Notes under the pieces: model-generated | The model's database searches: none | Told to the model about the DNA's origin: nothing | Seen by the model: only the letters and a program-made list of their open reading frames with translations | Program-made: the position numbers and the translations under genes | Shown: positions 34,197 through 43,789 of the stretch, one piece after another | Layout of the letters: each line of letters opens with the position of its first letter | How positions within the stretch are numbered: position 1 is the first letter of the stretch | Assembly: GCA_046049865.1 (NCBI GenBank) | Contig: JBJOQO010000002.1 | Span: 62,001-126,000 of the forward strand | Origin: JANPCX01 sp046049865 | Lineage (GTDB): Bacteria > Pseudomonadota > Gammaproteobacteria > Burkholderiales > Burkholderiaceae_C | DNA: 64,000 bases | Direction of reading: 5' to 3'

Positions 34197-36050
34197 TCAC
34201 AACCTGCGGCGGCGTTCGCTGAGGCGCAGCGCCGCTGCAGCCAGTGCAATGCCCAGCAACCAATAGAGACTGGTGGTGGCACCGCCGCCGCCGCCACTTT
34301 CTACGGGTGGGGGTGTTGAGGTCGGCGGCGTTGGCGTTGGTGTTGGTGTTGGTGTTGGGTCTGGGGTGGCGTTTGGAGTGACCGCACACGAAGAGAACTC
34401 GGTGGGTGGATTTGATGCCAGTGCGACCGCTGCAGCTGCATTCAACATGCCCGCACCACAGGTCGCCGTATTGCAGTAACACTCTTCGCCATTGCTGGAA
34501 GTCGCCGAGTTGCATTGCCGTACCCCGGCACTGGAGCCTGTTGTGGGAAAGGGCCGGGCGCTGGCCCGAATCACATTGCGTACCGTGCAGGCTGACAAAT
34601 TGGGGTTGACCGACAACATCAATGCAGCAGTCCCCGCCACCAATGGCGCGGAAAAACTGGTGCCAACGGTGGGTTTGAAGGCATCGGTGTAGATGGAACC
34701 TGCGGCACCCAAAACCGGGCTCGTCGCCCCACTGTTGGAGGCGCTCAAAATTGGGTAAAGGCAGGCATCACCCGGTGCCACATTGACGCAGTTGCCCGCA
34801 GGTGCGCTGATGGTGATTTCCGGCCCCAAGTCCGAGAAGCCGACTTTGGTACCAATGTGGCGCAGACCGCCCACCCCAATGACACCCTCACACTTGGCGG
34901 GAACGCTCACGGCTTGTCCCGCTGAGTTGCCCGCTGAGGCCACGACGACCGCGCCTTGGGCATTGATGTCACGAACAACGTCGTTGTAGGCGGTACACGA
35001 ACCCGTTCCACCCAGGCTCATGTTGATGACCTTCGCCCGATTCGGCTGCGGGTTGTCCACCACACCTGGCACATTCAAACCCGCCGCCCACCGCATGCCC
35101 GCGATGATGTCGGAGTCAAATCCTCCGCAGCGACCTAACACGCGCACAGGCAAGACACGCACCGTTCGGCCCACGCTGGCCATTCCCACGCCGTTGTTGC
35201 TCAGGGCGGCGATCAAGCCAGCCACCTTGGTGCCGTGCCACGAGCTGTCGCCAACGTCGGCGCTGCCGCAATTGGTGGGTTTGCTGGGATCGTTTAAGTC
35301 TGCGGCGGTGACGCCGTCACCGGCATCTGACGCATCGCTATCGCGCGCGCTGCCATCGTTGGCGATGAACAGACTGCTGATGAAGTCATAACCCTCCAGC
35401 AAATTACCGCCTTCAGAGACGCGCTTCAAATCCACGTGGTCAAAACGAATGCCGCTGTCCAGAACGGCCACGACCACACTGGGATTGCCTGTGGTGATGT
35501 CCCAAGCACCCAGCGCGTTGATAGCGGAACGCACCTCACCGCCGGGGGCACGCAAATACCACTGGCCTGCGACGGGCCCGCCGGTTTGTCCGGAGATGGT
35601 CGGCCCTGCAGCGAACAGAGGATCGTTCGGTGCAGCATTGGGTTTGCGCAGGTGGTCGATCACCACGTACTCAACGTCGGCTTCTTTCGACAAACGCTGC
35701 ACCAATTGCTGCGAACTCATCCCGTCGGCTTGCAGCACCTGGCTGCGTTCGGTCAGCAAGCGGCCAGTGGTTAATCGCATGCCCAAACGCGCGCCGAGTT
35801 GATCTGCGTTGGAGCGCGCTTTCGCCTCAAAAACGTTCTCGCCCGAGGTGCTGTTCAGCGCCTGCTTTTGCAGCAAGCTGGCGTTGGATTTGAATTTGAC
35901 GATGACACGAGCGGTCTCACGTGGCTGTGCAGGTGCGCTCGTTTGGGCGGCCACAGGGGCCAGCCAGAGCACCGAACCGCAGGCAAGAGCCGCAGCACAC
36001 AGCAGCGCACTGAGTGACGGGGAAAAACGGCTGTAGACGCGTTGTTTCAT
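34197..36050 (-). CDS. Secreted subtilisin-like (S8) protease with GlyGly-CTERM-like tail
   Basis: The protein has 617 residues. A signal peptide ends near AAQT. An inhibitor-like propeptide (about 45-135) precedes the S8 catalytic domain with Asp198 (AVLDSGIRFDH), His272 (SSWHGTKVAG), Asn375 and Ser465 (VGTSFSAP). The C-terminus has a Pro/Thr linker, then GGGGG, a hydrophobic helix of about 15 residues and the basic end ERRRRL. This is the GlyGly-CTERM pattern of rhombosortase substrates exported by type II secretion. The ATG at 36050 follows AGGA; an ATG at 36065 is the alternative. No rhombosortase gene is seen in the window. Confidence 0.9.
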   Translation of the reverse strand: MKQRVYSRFSPSLSALLCAAALACGSVLWLAPVAAQTSAPAQPRETARVIVKFKSNASLLQKQALNSTSGENVFEAKARSNADQLGARLGMRLTTGRLLTERSQVLQADGMSSQQLVQRLSKEADVEYVVIDHLRKPNAAPNDPLFAAGPTISGQTGGPVAGQWYLRAPGGEVRSAINALGAWDITTGNPSVVVAVLDSGIRFDHVDLKRVSEGGNLLEGYDFISSLFIANDGSARDSDASDAGDGVTAADLNDPSKPTNCGSADVGDSSWHGTKVAGLIAALSNNGVGMASVGRTVRVLPVRVLGRCGGFDSDIIAGMRWAAGLNVPGVVDNPQPNRAKVINMSLGGTGSCTAYNDVVRDINAQGAVVVASAGNSAGQAVSVPAKCEGVIGVGGLRHIGTKVGFSDLGPEITISAPAGNCVNVAPGDACLYPILSASNSGATSPVLGAAGSIYTDAFKPTVGTSFSAPLVAGTAALMLSVNPNLSACTVRNVIRASARPFPTTGSSAGVRQCNSATSSNGEECYCNTATCGAGMLNAAAAVALASNPPTEFSSCAVTPNATPDPTPTPTPTPTPPTSTPPPVESGGGGGATTSLYWLLGIALAAAALRLSERRRRL

Positions 36051-36153
36051 GGAGCGTTTCCTCATTGGACATCGTGAATTGACGCAAGTTTAGAGCCTGC
36101 GCATGGTGGCCATGTTTCGAAACGCAGGCAGCAGCGCATGCACCCATTCAGGC

Positions 36154-36183
36154 AAAAAAAAGCGGCCCGTTTTGGCGGGCCGC
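36154..36183 (-). terminator. Intrinsic terminator of gapA
   Basis: On the minus strand GCGGCCCG and CGGGCCGC pair as an 8-bp stem (36176-36183 with 36162-36169) and are followed by eight T (A at 36154-36161 on the plus strand). It is 28 bases after the gapA stop. Confidence 0.9.
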
Positions 36184-36210
36184 AGTTTCATGCAACGAGG
36201 TGCACTTTGT

Positions 36211-37209
36211 TTACTTGGCGATGACTTGCACCATCTCCAACACCTTGTTCGAGTAACCCCACTCGTTGTCGTACCAAGACACTACTTTCACAAAGGTGCT
36301 GTCCAGCGCAATGCCGGCTTCTGCATCAAACACCGAGGTGCAAACTTCGCCACGGAAGTCGGTGGCGACCACTTTGTCTTCGGTGTAACCCAGCACACCC
36401 TTCATGGCACCTTGTGACGCGGCTTTCATGACGGCGCAAATTTCGGCGTAGCTGGCTTCTTTGTTCAGCTCCACGGTCAGGTCAACGACGGACACGTCGG
36501 ACGTCGGCACGCGGAAGGCCATGCCGGTGAGCTTCTTGTTCAACTCAGGAATCACCACGCCCACCGCCTTGGCGGCACCGGTGCTGCTGGGGATGATGTT
36601 TTCCAAAATGCCGCGCCCACCGCGCCAATCTTTGTTGCTGGGGCCGTCCACGGTTTTTTGCGTAGCGGTGGCGGCGTGCACCGTGGTCATCAAACCGCGT
36701 TTGATGCCCCAGTTGTCGTTCAACACCTTGGCCACAGGGGCCAAGCAGTTGGTGGTGCAGCTGGCGTTGCTGATGATGGCCTGGCCAGCATAGGTTTTAT
36801 CGTTCACGCCATAAACGAACATCGGCGTGTCGTCTTTGCTGGGGGCAGACAGGATGACTTTTTTCGCGCCCGCAGCCAGGTGTTTTTCTGCGGTGTCTTT
36901 GGTCAGGAAAAGGCCGGTGGATTCGACCACGATGTCCGCACCGACTTCACCCCACTTCAGCTCGGAGGGGTCTTTCACCGCAGTCAGGCGAATTTTTTTG
37001 CCGTTGACGACCAAGGTGTTGCCCTCGACCGAAACCTCACCCTTGAAGCGGCCATGCACGCTGTCGTACTGCAGCATGTAAGCCAGGTAGTCGGGCTCCA
37101 GCAAGTCGTTGATGCCGACGACTTCAATGTTCTTGAAGTTTTGAATGGCGGCACGGAACACCATGCGCCCGATGCGGCCGAAGCCGTTAATGCCGATTTT
37201 GATGGTCAT
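36211..37209 (-). CDS. gapA: Glyceraldehyde-3-phosphate dehydrogenase
   Basis: The protein has 332 residues, normal for type I GAPDH. The NAD-binding start INGFGRIGRM and catalytic Cys151 in SNASCTTNC are intact, and Asp38-region residues INDLLEP suggest NAD use. It oxidises glyceraldehyde-3-phosphate in glycolysis and the reverse in gluconeogenesis. It lies downstream of tkt in the same direction with 126 bases between, so a tkt-gapA transcript is likely. A terminator follows at 36154-36183. Confidence 0.96.
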   Translation of the reverse strand: MTIKIGINGFGRIGRMVFRAAIQNFKNIEVVGINDLLEPDYLAYMLQYDSVHGRFKGEVSVEGNTLVVNGKKIRLTAVKDPSELKWGEVGADIVVESTGLFLTKDTAEKHLAAGAKKVILSAPSKDDTPMFVYGVNDKTYAGQAIISNASCTTNCLAPVAKVLNDNWGIKRGLMTTVHAATATQKTVDGPSNKDWRGGRGILENIIPSSTGAAKAVGVVIPELNKKLTGMAFRVPTSDVSVVDLTVELNKEASYAEICAVMKAASQGAMKGVLGYTEDKVVATDFRGEVCTSVFDAEAGIALDSTFVKVVSWYDNEWGYSNKVLEMVQVIAK

Positions 37210-37299
37210 GAGATTTCTCCTGAAATGAAAACTAACGTTGATCCTGAAACGCTGGGTCCGTTTGCTCTGAGTTGGTTCAAGGGTTGCTTCGTCTTGCCA

Positions 37300-37329
37300 C
37301 CAGTGCTTCGACGGGCTCAGCTGGAACGG
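37300..37329. repeat. Half copy of the TTCGAC-type dispersed repeat between tkt and gapA
   Basis: The stretch GCTTCGACGGGCTCAGC within these 30 bases is the half form of the common CTTCGACAGGCTCAG repeat. The full inverted form is at 56239-56306 in this window. Confidence 0.6.
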
Positions 37330-37335
37330 AATAGG

Positions 37336-39372
37336 TCAGCGTGAAAGCGCGGCACGCACGGTGTCCGCCACGTTCTCCGGTGTAAAGCCAAAGTGCTTGA
37401 ACAAAACGGGTGCAGGTGCGGATTCGCCATACGTGTCGATGCCCACCACCGCGGCGCAGCCGTATTTCCACCAGCCGTCGCTCACACCCATTTCCACGGC
37501 GATGCGGGGCAGGCCTGCGGGCAGAACGGCTTTTTTGTAGGCCACGTCTTGGCGGTCGAACACGGTGGTGCTGGGCATGGAGACCACACGCACGGCGATT
37601 TTTTCTTTGGCCAACAAGGCCTGCGCGTGCAGGGCGAGCTGTACCTCGGAGCCGGTGGCGATGATGACGGCCTGGGCTTTTTTCTTCAGACCCACCTCGC
37701 TCGGTTCCGCCAGCACGTAAGCGCCTTTGGCAATGTCGTCCAAGCCACTCTTGGGAGCGTAAGCAATGTTCTGGCGGCTGAGCAACAGCGCGGTGGGGCG
37801 GTCTTTGGTTTCAATCGCTTTGGCCCAAGCCACTGCCGTTTCAGCGGTGTCACCGGGACGCCAAACATCCAAGTTGGGAATCAGGCGCAGGCTGGCTGCG
37901 TGTTCAATCGACTGGTGGGTAGGGCCGTCTTCACCGAGGCCAATGCTGTCGTGGGTGAAGACATGAATCACGCGCAATTTCATCAGCGCTGCCATGCGGA
38001 TGGCGTTGCGGCTGTAGTCGCTGAAGGTCAGGAAGGTGCCGCCGTAGGGGATGTAGCCCCCGTGCAGGGCGACGCCGTTCATGATGGCGGCCATGCCAAA
38101 CTCACGCACGCCGTAGTTGATGTGACGACCGCCGTTCGAGGTGCCGTCCGCGCCAAAACGCAGGGCGGGTGTGCTGCTGGTGTTGGTGAGGTTGGAGCCC
38201 GTCAAGTCGGCCGAACCACCGAGCAACTCGGGCAGAGCCTTGGTGAAGGCTTCCAGGGCGATTTGGCTGGCCTTGCGGCTGGCCACGGTTTCGCCTTTGG
38301 TGTGGGCGGCAACGGCGGCGTCCACCGCCACTTGAGCGAAGTTTTTGGGCAACTGGCCTTCAACGCGGCGAATGAACTCCACGGCCAACTCGGGGTGGGC
38401 TTTGGAATAGGCCTCAAAAGCATCGACCCATTTCGACTCCGCATTCAAGCCGCTGTGACGTGCATCCCAGGCTTCGTAAACGTTGTCGGGAATCACGAAG
38501 GGTTCAAACGACCAACCCAGCGCTTCGCGTGTCAGTTTGATTTCCTCCGCGCCCAAGGCTTCACCGTGGGCTTTGGCCGTGCCCGCACGGTTGGGGGAGC
38601 CTTTGCCGATGGCGGTTTTGCAGGCGATCAACGTGGGTTTGTTTGAGCCTTTGGCTTTGGCAATGGCCGCGTCAACCGCGTCCACATCATGACCATCCAC
38701 ACCACGGATCACGTTCCACCCATAGGCTTCAAAACGTTTGGGGGTGTCGTCAATGAACCAAGGTGCGACCTGGCCATCAATGCTGATGCCGTTGTCGTCG
38801 TACAGCGCGATCAATTTGTTCAGCTTCCACGCACCGGCCAAAGCGCAGGCTTCGTGGCTGATGCCTTCCATCAGGCAGCCGTCGCCGAGGAATACATAGG
38901 TGTGGTGGTCCACCACCGCATGTCCAGGGCGGTTGAACTCCTGGGCCAGCAGCTTCTCGGCCAGTGCCAGGCCCACCGCGTTGGTGATGCCTTGGCCCAG
39001 CGGGCCTGTGGTGGTTTCCACGCCGGGGGTGATGCCCACTTCGGGGTGGCCGGGTGTTTTGCTGTGCATCTGGCGGAAGTTGCGCAGCTCTTCAATCGGC
39101 AGGTCATAGCCCGTCAGGTGCAGCAACGCGTAAATCAGCATGGAGCCATGGCCGTTGGACAGCACAAAACGGTCACGGTCCGCCCAGTGTGGGTTGGCCG
39201 GGTTGTGTTTGAGGTGGCGGCTCCACAGGGCGACGGCGATGTCGGCCATGCCCATGGGGGCACCGGGGTGGCCGGAGTTGGCTTGTTGCACGGCGTCCAT
39301 GGCCAAGGCGCGAATGGCGTTGGCCATCAGGGCCGATGATGCTGGTGGGGTAGTTGCGGTGGTCTCGGCCAT
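37336..39372 (-). CDS. tkt: Transketolase
   Basis: The protein has 678 residues. Thiamine-pyrophosphate motif residues are present: GHPGAPMGMA at the start, GDGCLMEG with GDG near residue 160, and the conserved HDSIGLGEDGPTHQ in the PYR domain. It exchanges two-carbon units in the pentose phosphate pathway. The ATG at 39372 starts MAETTATT; the open frame upstream is spurious. It is divergent from speH and precedes gapA. Confidence 0.96.
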   Translation of the reverse strand: MAETTATTPPASSALMANAIRALAMDAVQQANSGHPGAPMGMADIAVALWSRHLKHNPANPHWADRDRFVLSNGHGSMLIYALLHLTGYDLPIEELRNFRQMHSKTPGHPEVGITPGVETTTGPLGQGITNAVGLALAEKLLAQEFNRPGHAVVDHHTYVFLGDGCLMEGISHEACALAGAWKLNKLIALYDDNGISIDGQVAPWFIDDTPKRFEAYGWNVIRGVDGHDVDAVDAAIAKAKGSNKPTLIACKTAIGKGSPNRAGTAKAHGEALGAEEIKLTREALGWSFEPFVIPDNVYEAWDARHSGLNAESKWVDAFEAYSKAHPELAVEFIRRVEGQLPKNFAQVAVDAAVAAHTKGETVASRKASQIALEAFTKALPELLGGSADLTGSNLTNTSSTPALRFGADGTSNGGRHINYGVREFGMAAIMNGVALHGGYIPYGGTFLTFSDYSRNAIRMAALMKLRVIHVFTHDSIGLGEDGPTHQSIEHAASLRLIPNLDVWRPGDTAETAVAWAKAIETKDRPTALLLSRQNIAYAPKSGLDDIAKGAYVLAEPSEVGLKKKAQAVIIATGSEVQLALHAQALLAKEKIAVRVVSMPSTTVFDRQDVAYKKAVLPAGLPRIAVEMGVSDGWWKYGCAAVVGIDTYGESAPAPVLFKHFGFTPENVADTVRAALSR

Positions 39373-39499
39373 GTGGGTTCCGTGCAGGTTGTGGGAGCTG
39401 GTCGGGGAAACCCGACATTTTACGGGGCAGGCGGTTACAGGCTGCCAACGAGGGATTCCGACCGTTTGTTGCGCCACGGGGCCTGGATAATCACAGACC

Positions 39500-39916
39500 A
39501 TGAATGGCCTGCACCTCACCGCCGACTTGCGCCAATGCAACAACACATTGCTCGCTATGACGCAGCCCGATGCCTTGCGCGTGTTGTGTTTGTCAGCGGT
39601 CGAACGAGCGGGCTTGCAGGCCGTGGGCGAGCTCTTTCACCGCTTTGGCCCTCCGCCTGTCGTTCAAGCGCAAGGCTTGCCGCAAGGTGGGGTCACCGGT
39701 GTTGTCTTGCTGGCGGAGTCCCATCTCGCCGTGCACACCTGGCCTGAGCTGTCAGCGGTGACGCTGGACGTTTATGTCTGCAACATCGGTGCCGACAACA
39801 GCGACCTGGCCCGCCAGGTGCTCAATGAGTTGATCGCTGCTTTCGGGCCGCAGCAGGTGGAGCGTCACGTTTTGCAGCGGGGTGTGTCTGAAAACAAAAT
39901 GGAGCGGGTTGCATGA
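39500..39916 (+). CDS. speH: S-adenosylmethionine decarboxylase proenzyme (SpeH class)
   Basis: The protein has 138 residues. The autocleavage site is Glu73-Ser74 in LLAESHLAVHTWPE. His79 and Cys94 lie at the same spacing from Ser74 (5 and 20 residues) as the catalytic His and Cys of the Thermotoga enzyme. Cleavage generates the pyruvoyl group at Ser74. It provides decarboxylated AdoMet, the aminopropyl donor for spermidine-type polyamines. speE is not adjacent; an aminopropyltransferase-like gene lies at 53715. The stop overlaps the start of murU by four bases. Confidence 0.9.
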   Translation: MNGLHLTADLRQCNNTLLAMTQPDALRVLCLSAVERAGLQAVGELFHRFGPPPVVQAQGLPQGGVTGVVLLAESHLAVHTWPELSAVTLDVYVCNIGADNSDLARQVLNELIAAFGPQQVERHVLQRGVSENKMERVA

Positions 39917-40638
39917 AGGCGTTGATTTTGGCGGCCGGTCGCGGTCAACGCATGCGTCCCCTGACCGACCACACACCCAAACCACTGCTGCCCGTTCACG
40001 GCAAACCCCTCATCGTGTGGCACCTGGAGGCTTTGGCCCGAGGTGGGGTGCGGGAGGTGGTGATCAACACCGCGTGGTTGGAAGAACAGATTCCCGCCGC
40101 CTTGGGCGATGGTTCGCGGTGGGGCCTGCGCATCCACTACTCCATGGAGGGGCGCGACCACGGCGGCGCACTTGAAACCGCAGGCGGCATCGCCAAGGCC
40201 TTGCCGTTGTTGGTTGATGCCAGCAGCGACGTGTTCTGGCTGGTGTCGGGTGACATCTATGCGCCCGAGTTTGTATTTGACCCTTCTGTCGGGCAGCAGT
40301 TTGCTCAAGAAGATGGTCCCACCGCCCGCCTTGCCCATTTGTGGTTGGTGCCGAATCCCCCTTACCACCCGCGAGGTGATTTTGGTTTGTCAGCGCAAGG
40401 GTGGGGTCTGGCCGACGCGCCAGGTGCCGATGGGCTGCGCCACACCTATGCGAACTTGGCCTTGTGCCGCGCCGCGTTGTGCGCCGACATTGCCGTAGGC
40501 ACCGTGGCTGCGCTCGGCCCACTGCTTTTTGAAGGCATGCGGTCCCAGCGCATCAGCGCCGAGCTGTATCGCGGGCCATGGGAGAACGTCGGGACGCCCG
40601 AGCAGCTCCTCACGCTGAACGCTACTTCTCCGACTTGA
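39913..40638 (+). CDS. murU: Nucleotidyltransferase, MurNAc-1-phosphate uridylyltransferase type
   Basis: The protein has 241 residues. The nucleotide-binding signature LAAGRGQRMRPLT and the PKPLLPVHGKPLI segment place it in the sugar-1-phosphate nucleotidyltransferases. Length and the metal-binding GDIY match MurU of the peptidoglycan recycling bypass rather than mannose-1-phosphate guanylyltransferase. The usual partner kinase AmgK is not adjacent in this window, so the exact substrate is uncertain. Its start overlaps the speH stop, and pepP follows after 41 bases. Confidence 0.82.
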   Translation: MKALILAAGRGQRMRPLTDHTPKPLLPVHGKPLIVWHLEALARGGVREVVINTAWLEEQIPAALGDGSRWGLRIHYSMEGRDHGGALETAGGIAKALPLLVDASSDVFWLVSGDIYAPEFVFDPSVGQQFAQEDGPTARLAHLWLVPNPPYHPRGDFGLSAQGWGLADAPGADGLRHTYANLALCRAALCADIAVGTVAALGPLLFEGMRSQRISAELYRGPWENVGTPEQLLTLNATSPT

Positions 40639-40679
40639 GGGCGACGTCAAAACCCGCGAGCACCGATATAGTGCCCCAC

Positions 40680-42071
40680 ATGGACATTGATGTTTTCTCA
40701 CGCCGTCGCGCAGCGCTGGCCCAGCAAATGCGAGCAGTCGGCGGCGGCATCGCATTGATTCCGACTGCGGCCGAGCAGCGGCGCAATGGCGATGTAGACC
40801 ATCCTTACCGCTTCGACAGCCACTTTCACTATCTGACCGGTTTTGCTGAACCGGGTGCCTGGTTGGTGTTGCGGGCCGATGGTCACAGCACCTTGTTTTG
40901 TCAGCCGAAAGATCTGGAGCGCGAGTTGTGGGACGGATACCGCCTTGGACCGCAAGCGGCAGTGAAAACCTTGGGCGTACACGAAGCCCGCCCTCTGGCC
41001 GACCTGGATGAATGGATGCTGTCGCAATTGACCGCACAACCTGCTGTGTGGATAAGTGTTGGTTTGCACCCCGTCTTGCCCATGCGCCTGGACACTTGGC
41101 TGGCGAAATTGCGGGCCAAGGCACGCAGCGGCGTACTGTGCCCGGCCGTGCAGCGTGATTTGTCTCCCCTGCTGGCTGAAATGCGTCTGTTCAAAGACGA
41201 CAGCGAGTTGGCCCATATGCGCCGCGCCGCCCAGATTTCGGCTCAGGCCCATGCGCGCGCCATGCGGTTTTGTGCCGACCGTTTGCGTGGCGGTTCCGGC
41301 GAGGTGCGCGAGTACGAAATTGAAGCGGAACTTCTACATGAGTTCCGTCGCCACGGCAGCAGCGGCCCGGCCTATACCTCCATCGTGGCGGCGGGCGCCA
41401 ATGCCTGTGTGCTGCACTACGCTGCTGCCGATGCACCGCTTCGATTCGGGGATTTGTGTTTGATTGACGCTGGTTGCGAAGTGCACGGTTATGCCAGTGA
41501 CGTGACCCGCACCTTCCCTGCGAGTGGCGTATTCAGTGCGCCGCAGCGCGACCTTTACGCGGTGGTGCAAGCCGCACAAGAGGCCGCGGTTGCGGTTACC
41601 CGCCCTGGTGCACGCCACAAAGACGCTCACCATGCCGCCGTGCGGGTGTTGTCCCAAGGCATGCTGGATTTCAAGTTGTTAGATGCCAACCTGGTGGGCT
41701 CACTCGACGATGTGATTGCATCCCAGGCCTACCGCCAGTTCTACATGCACGGAACTGGCCACTGGCTGGGCCGCGATGTGCATGATGTGGGTGACTATGT
41801 TGAGCGCAGTGAGGCGGCAGGCGACTCGTTCCTAGAACCCGATGCCAATGGTAAAGAACGAGCGCCCCCCTCACGGGTGCTGCAACCCGGCATGGTGCTC
41901 ACGATTGAGCCCGGCCTCTATGTTCGGCCTGCGGCGGGCGTGCCTGAGTGTTATTGGAATATCGGCATACGCATTGAGGACGATGCCGTGGTCACTCCAC
42001 AAGGTTGCGAGTTGATTTCGCGTGGGGTGCCGGTGGGTGCGGATGAGATTGAAGAGTTGATGCGGCAGTGA
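40680..42071 (+). CDS. pepP: Xaa-Pro aminopeptidase P
   Basis: The protein has 463 residues. The N-terminal domain is followed by the pita-bread fold with the metal ligands in LIDAGCEVHGYASDVTRTFP (two Asp), HGTGHWLGRDVHDVG (His), TIEPGLY (Glu) and RIEDD (Glu). It removes N-terminal residues next to proline with two Mn ions. murU-pepP order is common in Burkholderiales. The ATG at 40680 is used; the open frame to 40578 is a shadow of murU. Confidence 0.93.
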   Translation: MDIDVFSRRRAALAQQMRAVGGGIALIPTAAEQRRNGDVDHPYRFDSHFHYLTGFAEPGAWLVLRADGHSTLFCQPKDLERELWDGYRLGPQAAVKTLGVHEARPLADLDEWMLSQLTAQPAVWISVGLHPVLPMRLDTWLAKLRAKARSGVLCPAVQRDLSPLLAEMRLFKDDSELAHMRRAAQISAQAHARAMRFCADRLRGGSGEVREYEIEAELLHEFRRHGSSGPAYTSIVAAGANACVLHYAAADAPLRFGDLCLIDAGCEVHGYASDVTRTFPASGVFSAPQRDLYAVVQAAQEAAVAVTRPGARHKDAHHAAVRVLSQGMLDFKLLDANLVGSLDDVIASQAYRQFYMHGTGHWLGRDVHDVGDYVERSEAAGDSFLEPDANGKERAPPSRVLQPGMVLTIEPGLYVRPAAGVPECYWNIGIRIEDDAVVTPQGCELISRGVPVGADEIEELMRQ

Positions 42072-42108
42072 ATCGTGGGCTGCGAGGAGCCACAAAGGGG
42101 GGGCAACA

Positions 42109-42130
42109 ACGGCTGCATCGATACAGCCGT
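42109..42130. other. Hairpin between convergent pepP and MCP
   Basis: ACGGCTG (42109-42115) pairs with CAGCCGT (42124-42130) around the loop CATCGATA. It lies in the 68-base space between two convergent stops and may terminate both, though T-tracts are missing. Confidence 0.35.
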
Positions 42131-42139
42131 CTCGGCCGC

Positions 42140-43729
42140 TCAAATGATTGACGCGTTGTTGTTCAATCGAAATGTGGCCACCACATCTGAGAGTTTCTGC
42201 GCTTGCTCTTTCAAACTGTCTGCCGCAGCAGCAGCCTCCTCGACCAAGGCGGCATTTTGCTGAGTCATTTGGTCAAGCTCTCCGACGGAGGCGTTGACTT
42301 TCCCAATACCATCGCTTTGTTCGGATGCAGCAATGGTGATTTCTCCAATGATGTCTGAAACCATTTGAACCGAATTGACGATGTTGTGCATCGTTTTCCC
42401 GGCTTCGGCAACCTGTTGCGACCCGGCTTCAACCCTGCTGACGCTAGCTTCAATGAGCGCCTTGATTTCTTTGGCAGCTTCGGCTGAGCTGCTGGCCAGG
42501 CCGCGAACCTCGCCTGCCACCACTGCAAAACCACGGCCCTGTTCACCGGCTCGTGCGGCTTCAACAGCGGCGTTAAGCGCCAGGATATTGGTTTGAAACG
42601 CAATGCCGTCAATCACTGCAATGATGGCCGCGATCTTTTGGGAACTGATGTTGATGTCATTCATGGTGCTGACCACTTGGGCCACCACTGCACCGCCTTG
42701 TGCCGCCGCTTGGGCTGCGGTGCTTGCCATCAGATTGGCCTGTTTGGCCGAAGCCGCCGATTGTTGTACCGCATTGGTCAAGGCGGTCATGGACGAAGAC
42801 GTTTGCTGCAAATTACTGGCGGTTTGCTCAGTTCTTTGACTCAGGTCCAGGTTGCCACTGCTGACTTCGCTGCTGGCGGTCTTGATGGAGTCGGCCGCAT
42901 CGCGCACTTCGCCCACCACATTGCTCAGCGAGGCCTGCATGGCGTTCAGTGCCCGAAGCAAATCTGCCATCTCATCATGCCCTTTCACAGCGATGGCCTC
43001 ACTCAAATCACCTGTTGCAATTCGCTGAGCTACTTTGACTGCGCGATCAAGGGGCCGGCAAACCGATTGCAAGGTCAACCACAACAGTGGTGCCAGCAAT
43101 GCCATCGTGATGGCAACCAGTCCAAGCCTCAACAAGGACTCGGCAGTCGCGGTTGACGCCATTTTCTCTCCCGCTGCAGCGACAACGGCTTGCTGGGCGG
43201 TCAACAATGCTTCAGTGTTTTTTTTCAGTTGTTCGTGGGTGTCATTCTGCTGCTGGGTGTAGGCCAAGGCAACGGCGGAGTCGAGTACGGCGTTCTGCAC
43301 TTGAGTCAACACCGGGAGAATTGCATTCGAGTAGATGTCCAGAAGCTTTTTCTGAGTCTCCACCAGTGTTTCGATTTCTGAGTTGCCAGCGTTGGTCTGC
43401 TTGATTTTCTCGGCGGCTGCATTGGCATTTTTGATTTCATTCTGCCAAACACCGATCAAGCGTTGAACCTCCGTGCCGTTACTTAGCCCTATCGCCAGGC
43501 TTTCAAGTTCCCAGCGCCGAACCAAACCCATGGCTTCACGCAGATTGGCGACATCAATAGCGGCCGCATTGGCACCATCAAAAATAGCGGCCGCACTTTT
43601 ATTCGCACTTTGCCCAGAGTACCAGCCCCAGGCCCCGAGCACCAACAGTGACAGTGACATCGTGCCCATCACGATGTAAAAGCGCATGCGAATGCTGAAG
43701 TTTTGCAAGGAGGTTTGCAGGTTTGTCAT
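42140..43729 (-). CDS. Methyl-accepting chemotaxis protein with four-helix-bundle type sensor
   Basis: The protein has 529 residues, Tar-like plan. The first membrane helix is at about 15-35, a periplasmic helical domain of about 150 residues (4HB type) follows, the second helix is at about 190-212, HAMP is at about 213-265, and the signalling hairpin has DGIAFQTNILALNAAVEAAR and GFAVVAGEVRGLA. No C-terminal pentapeptide is present. A candidate flagellar sigma-28 promoter is upstream at 43790-43816. It borders three substrate-binding protein genes, which makes binding-protein-mediated sensing possible. Confidence 0.92.
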   Translation of the reverse strand: MTNLQTSLQNFSIRMRFYIVMGTMSLSLLVLGAWGWYSGQSANKSAAAIFDGANAAAIDVANLREAMGLVRRWELESLAIGLSNGTEVQRLIGVWQNEIKNANAAAEKIKQTNAGNSEIETLVETQKKLLDIYSNAILPVLTQVQNAVLDSAVALAYTQQQNDTHEQLKKNTEALLTAQQAVVAAAGEKMASTATAESLLRLGLVAITMALLAPLLWLTLQSVCRPLDRAVKVAQRIATGDLSEAIAVKGHDEMADLLRALNAMQASLSNVVGEVRDAADSIKTASSEVSSGNLDLSQRTEQTASNLQQTSSSMTALTNAVQQSAASAKQANLMASTAAQAAAQGGAVVAQVVSTMNDINISSQKIAAIIAVIDGIAFQTNILALNAAVEAARAGEQGRGFAVVAGEVRGLASSSAEAAKEIKALIEASVSRVEAGSQQVAEAGKTMHNIVNSVQMVSDIIGEITIAASEQSDGIGKVNASVGELDQMTQQNAALVEEAAAAADSLKEQAQKLSDVVATFRLNNNASII

Positions 43730-43789
43730 GTCGATCTGTATTTGTGAATGTTTCCGGTACTCATGAAGAAACCAACTCTCGCCCCTGAC

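Noticed and set aside
37393..38646. Long antisense frame opposite tkt
   Set aside because: The sense strand encodes intact transketolase; the antisense frame has only composition-driven openness.
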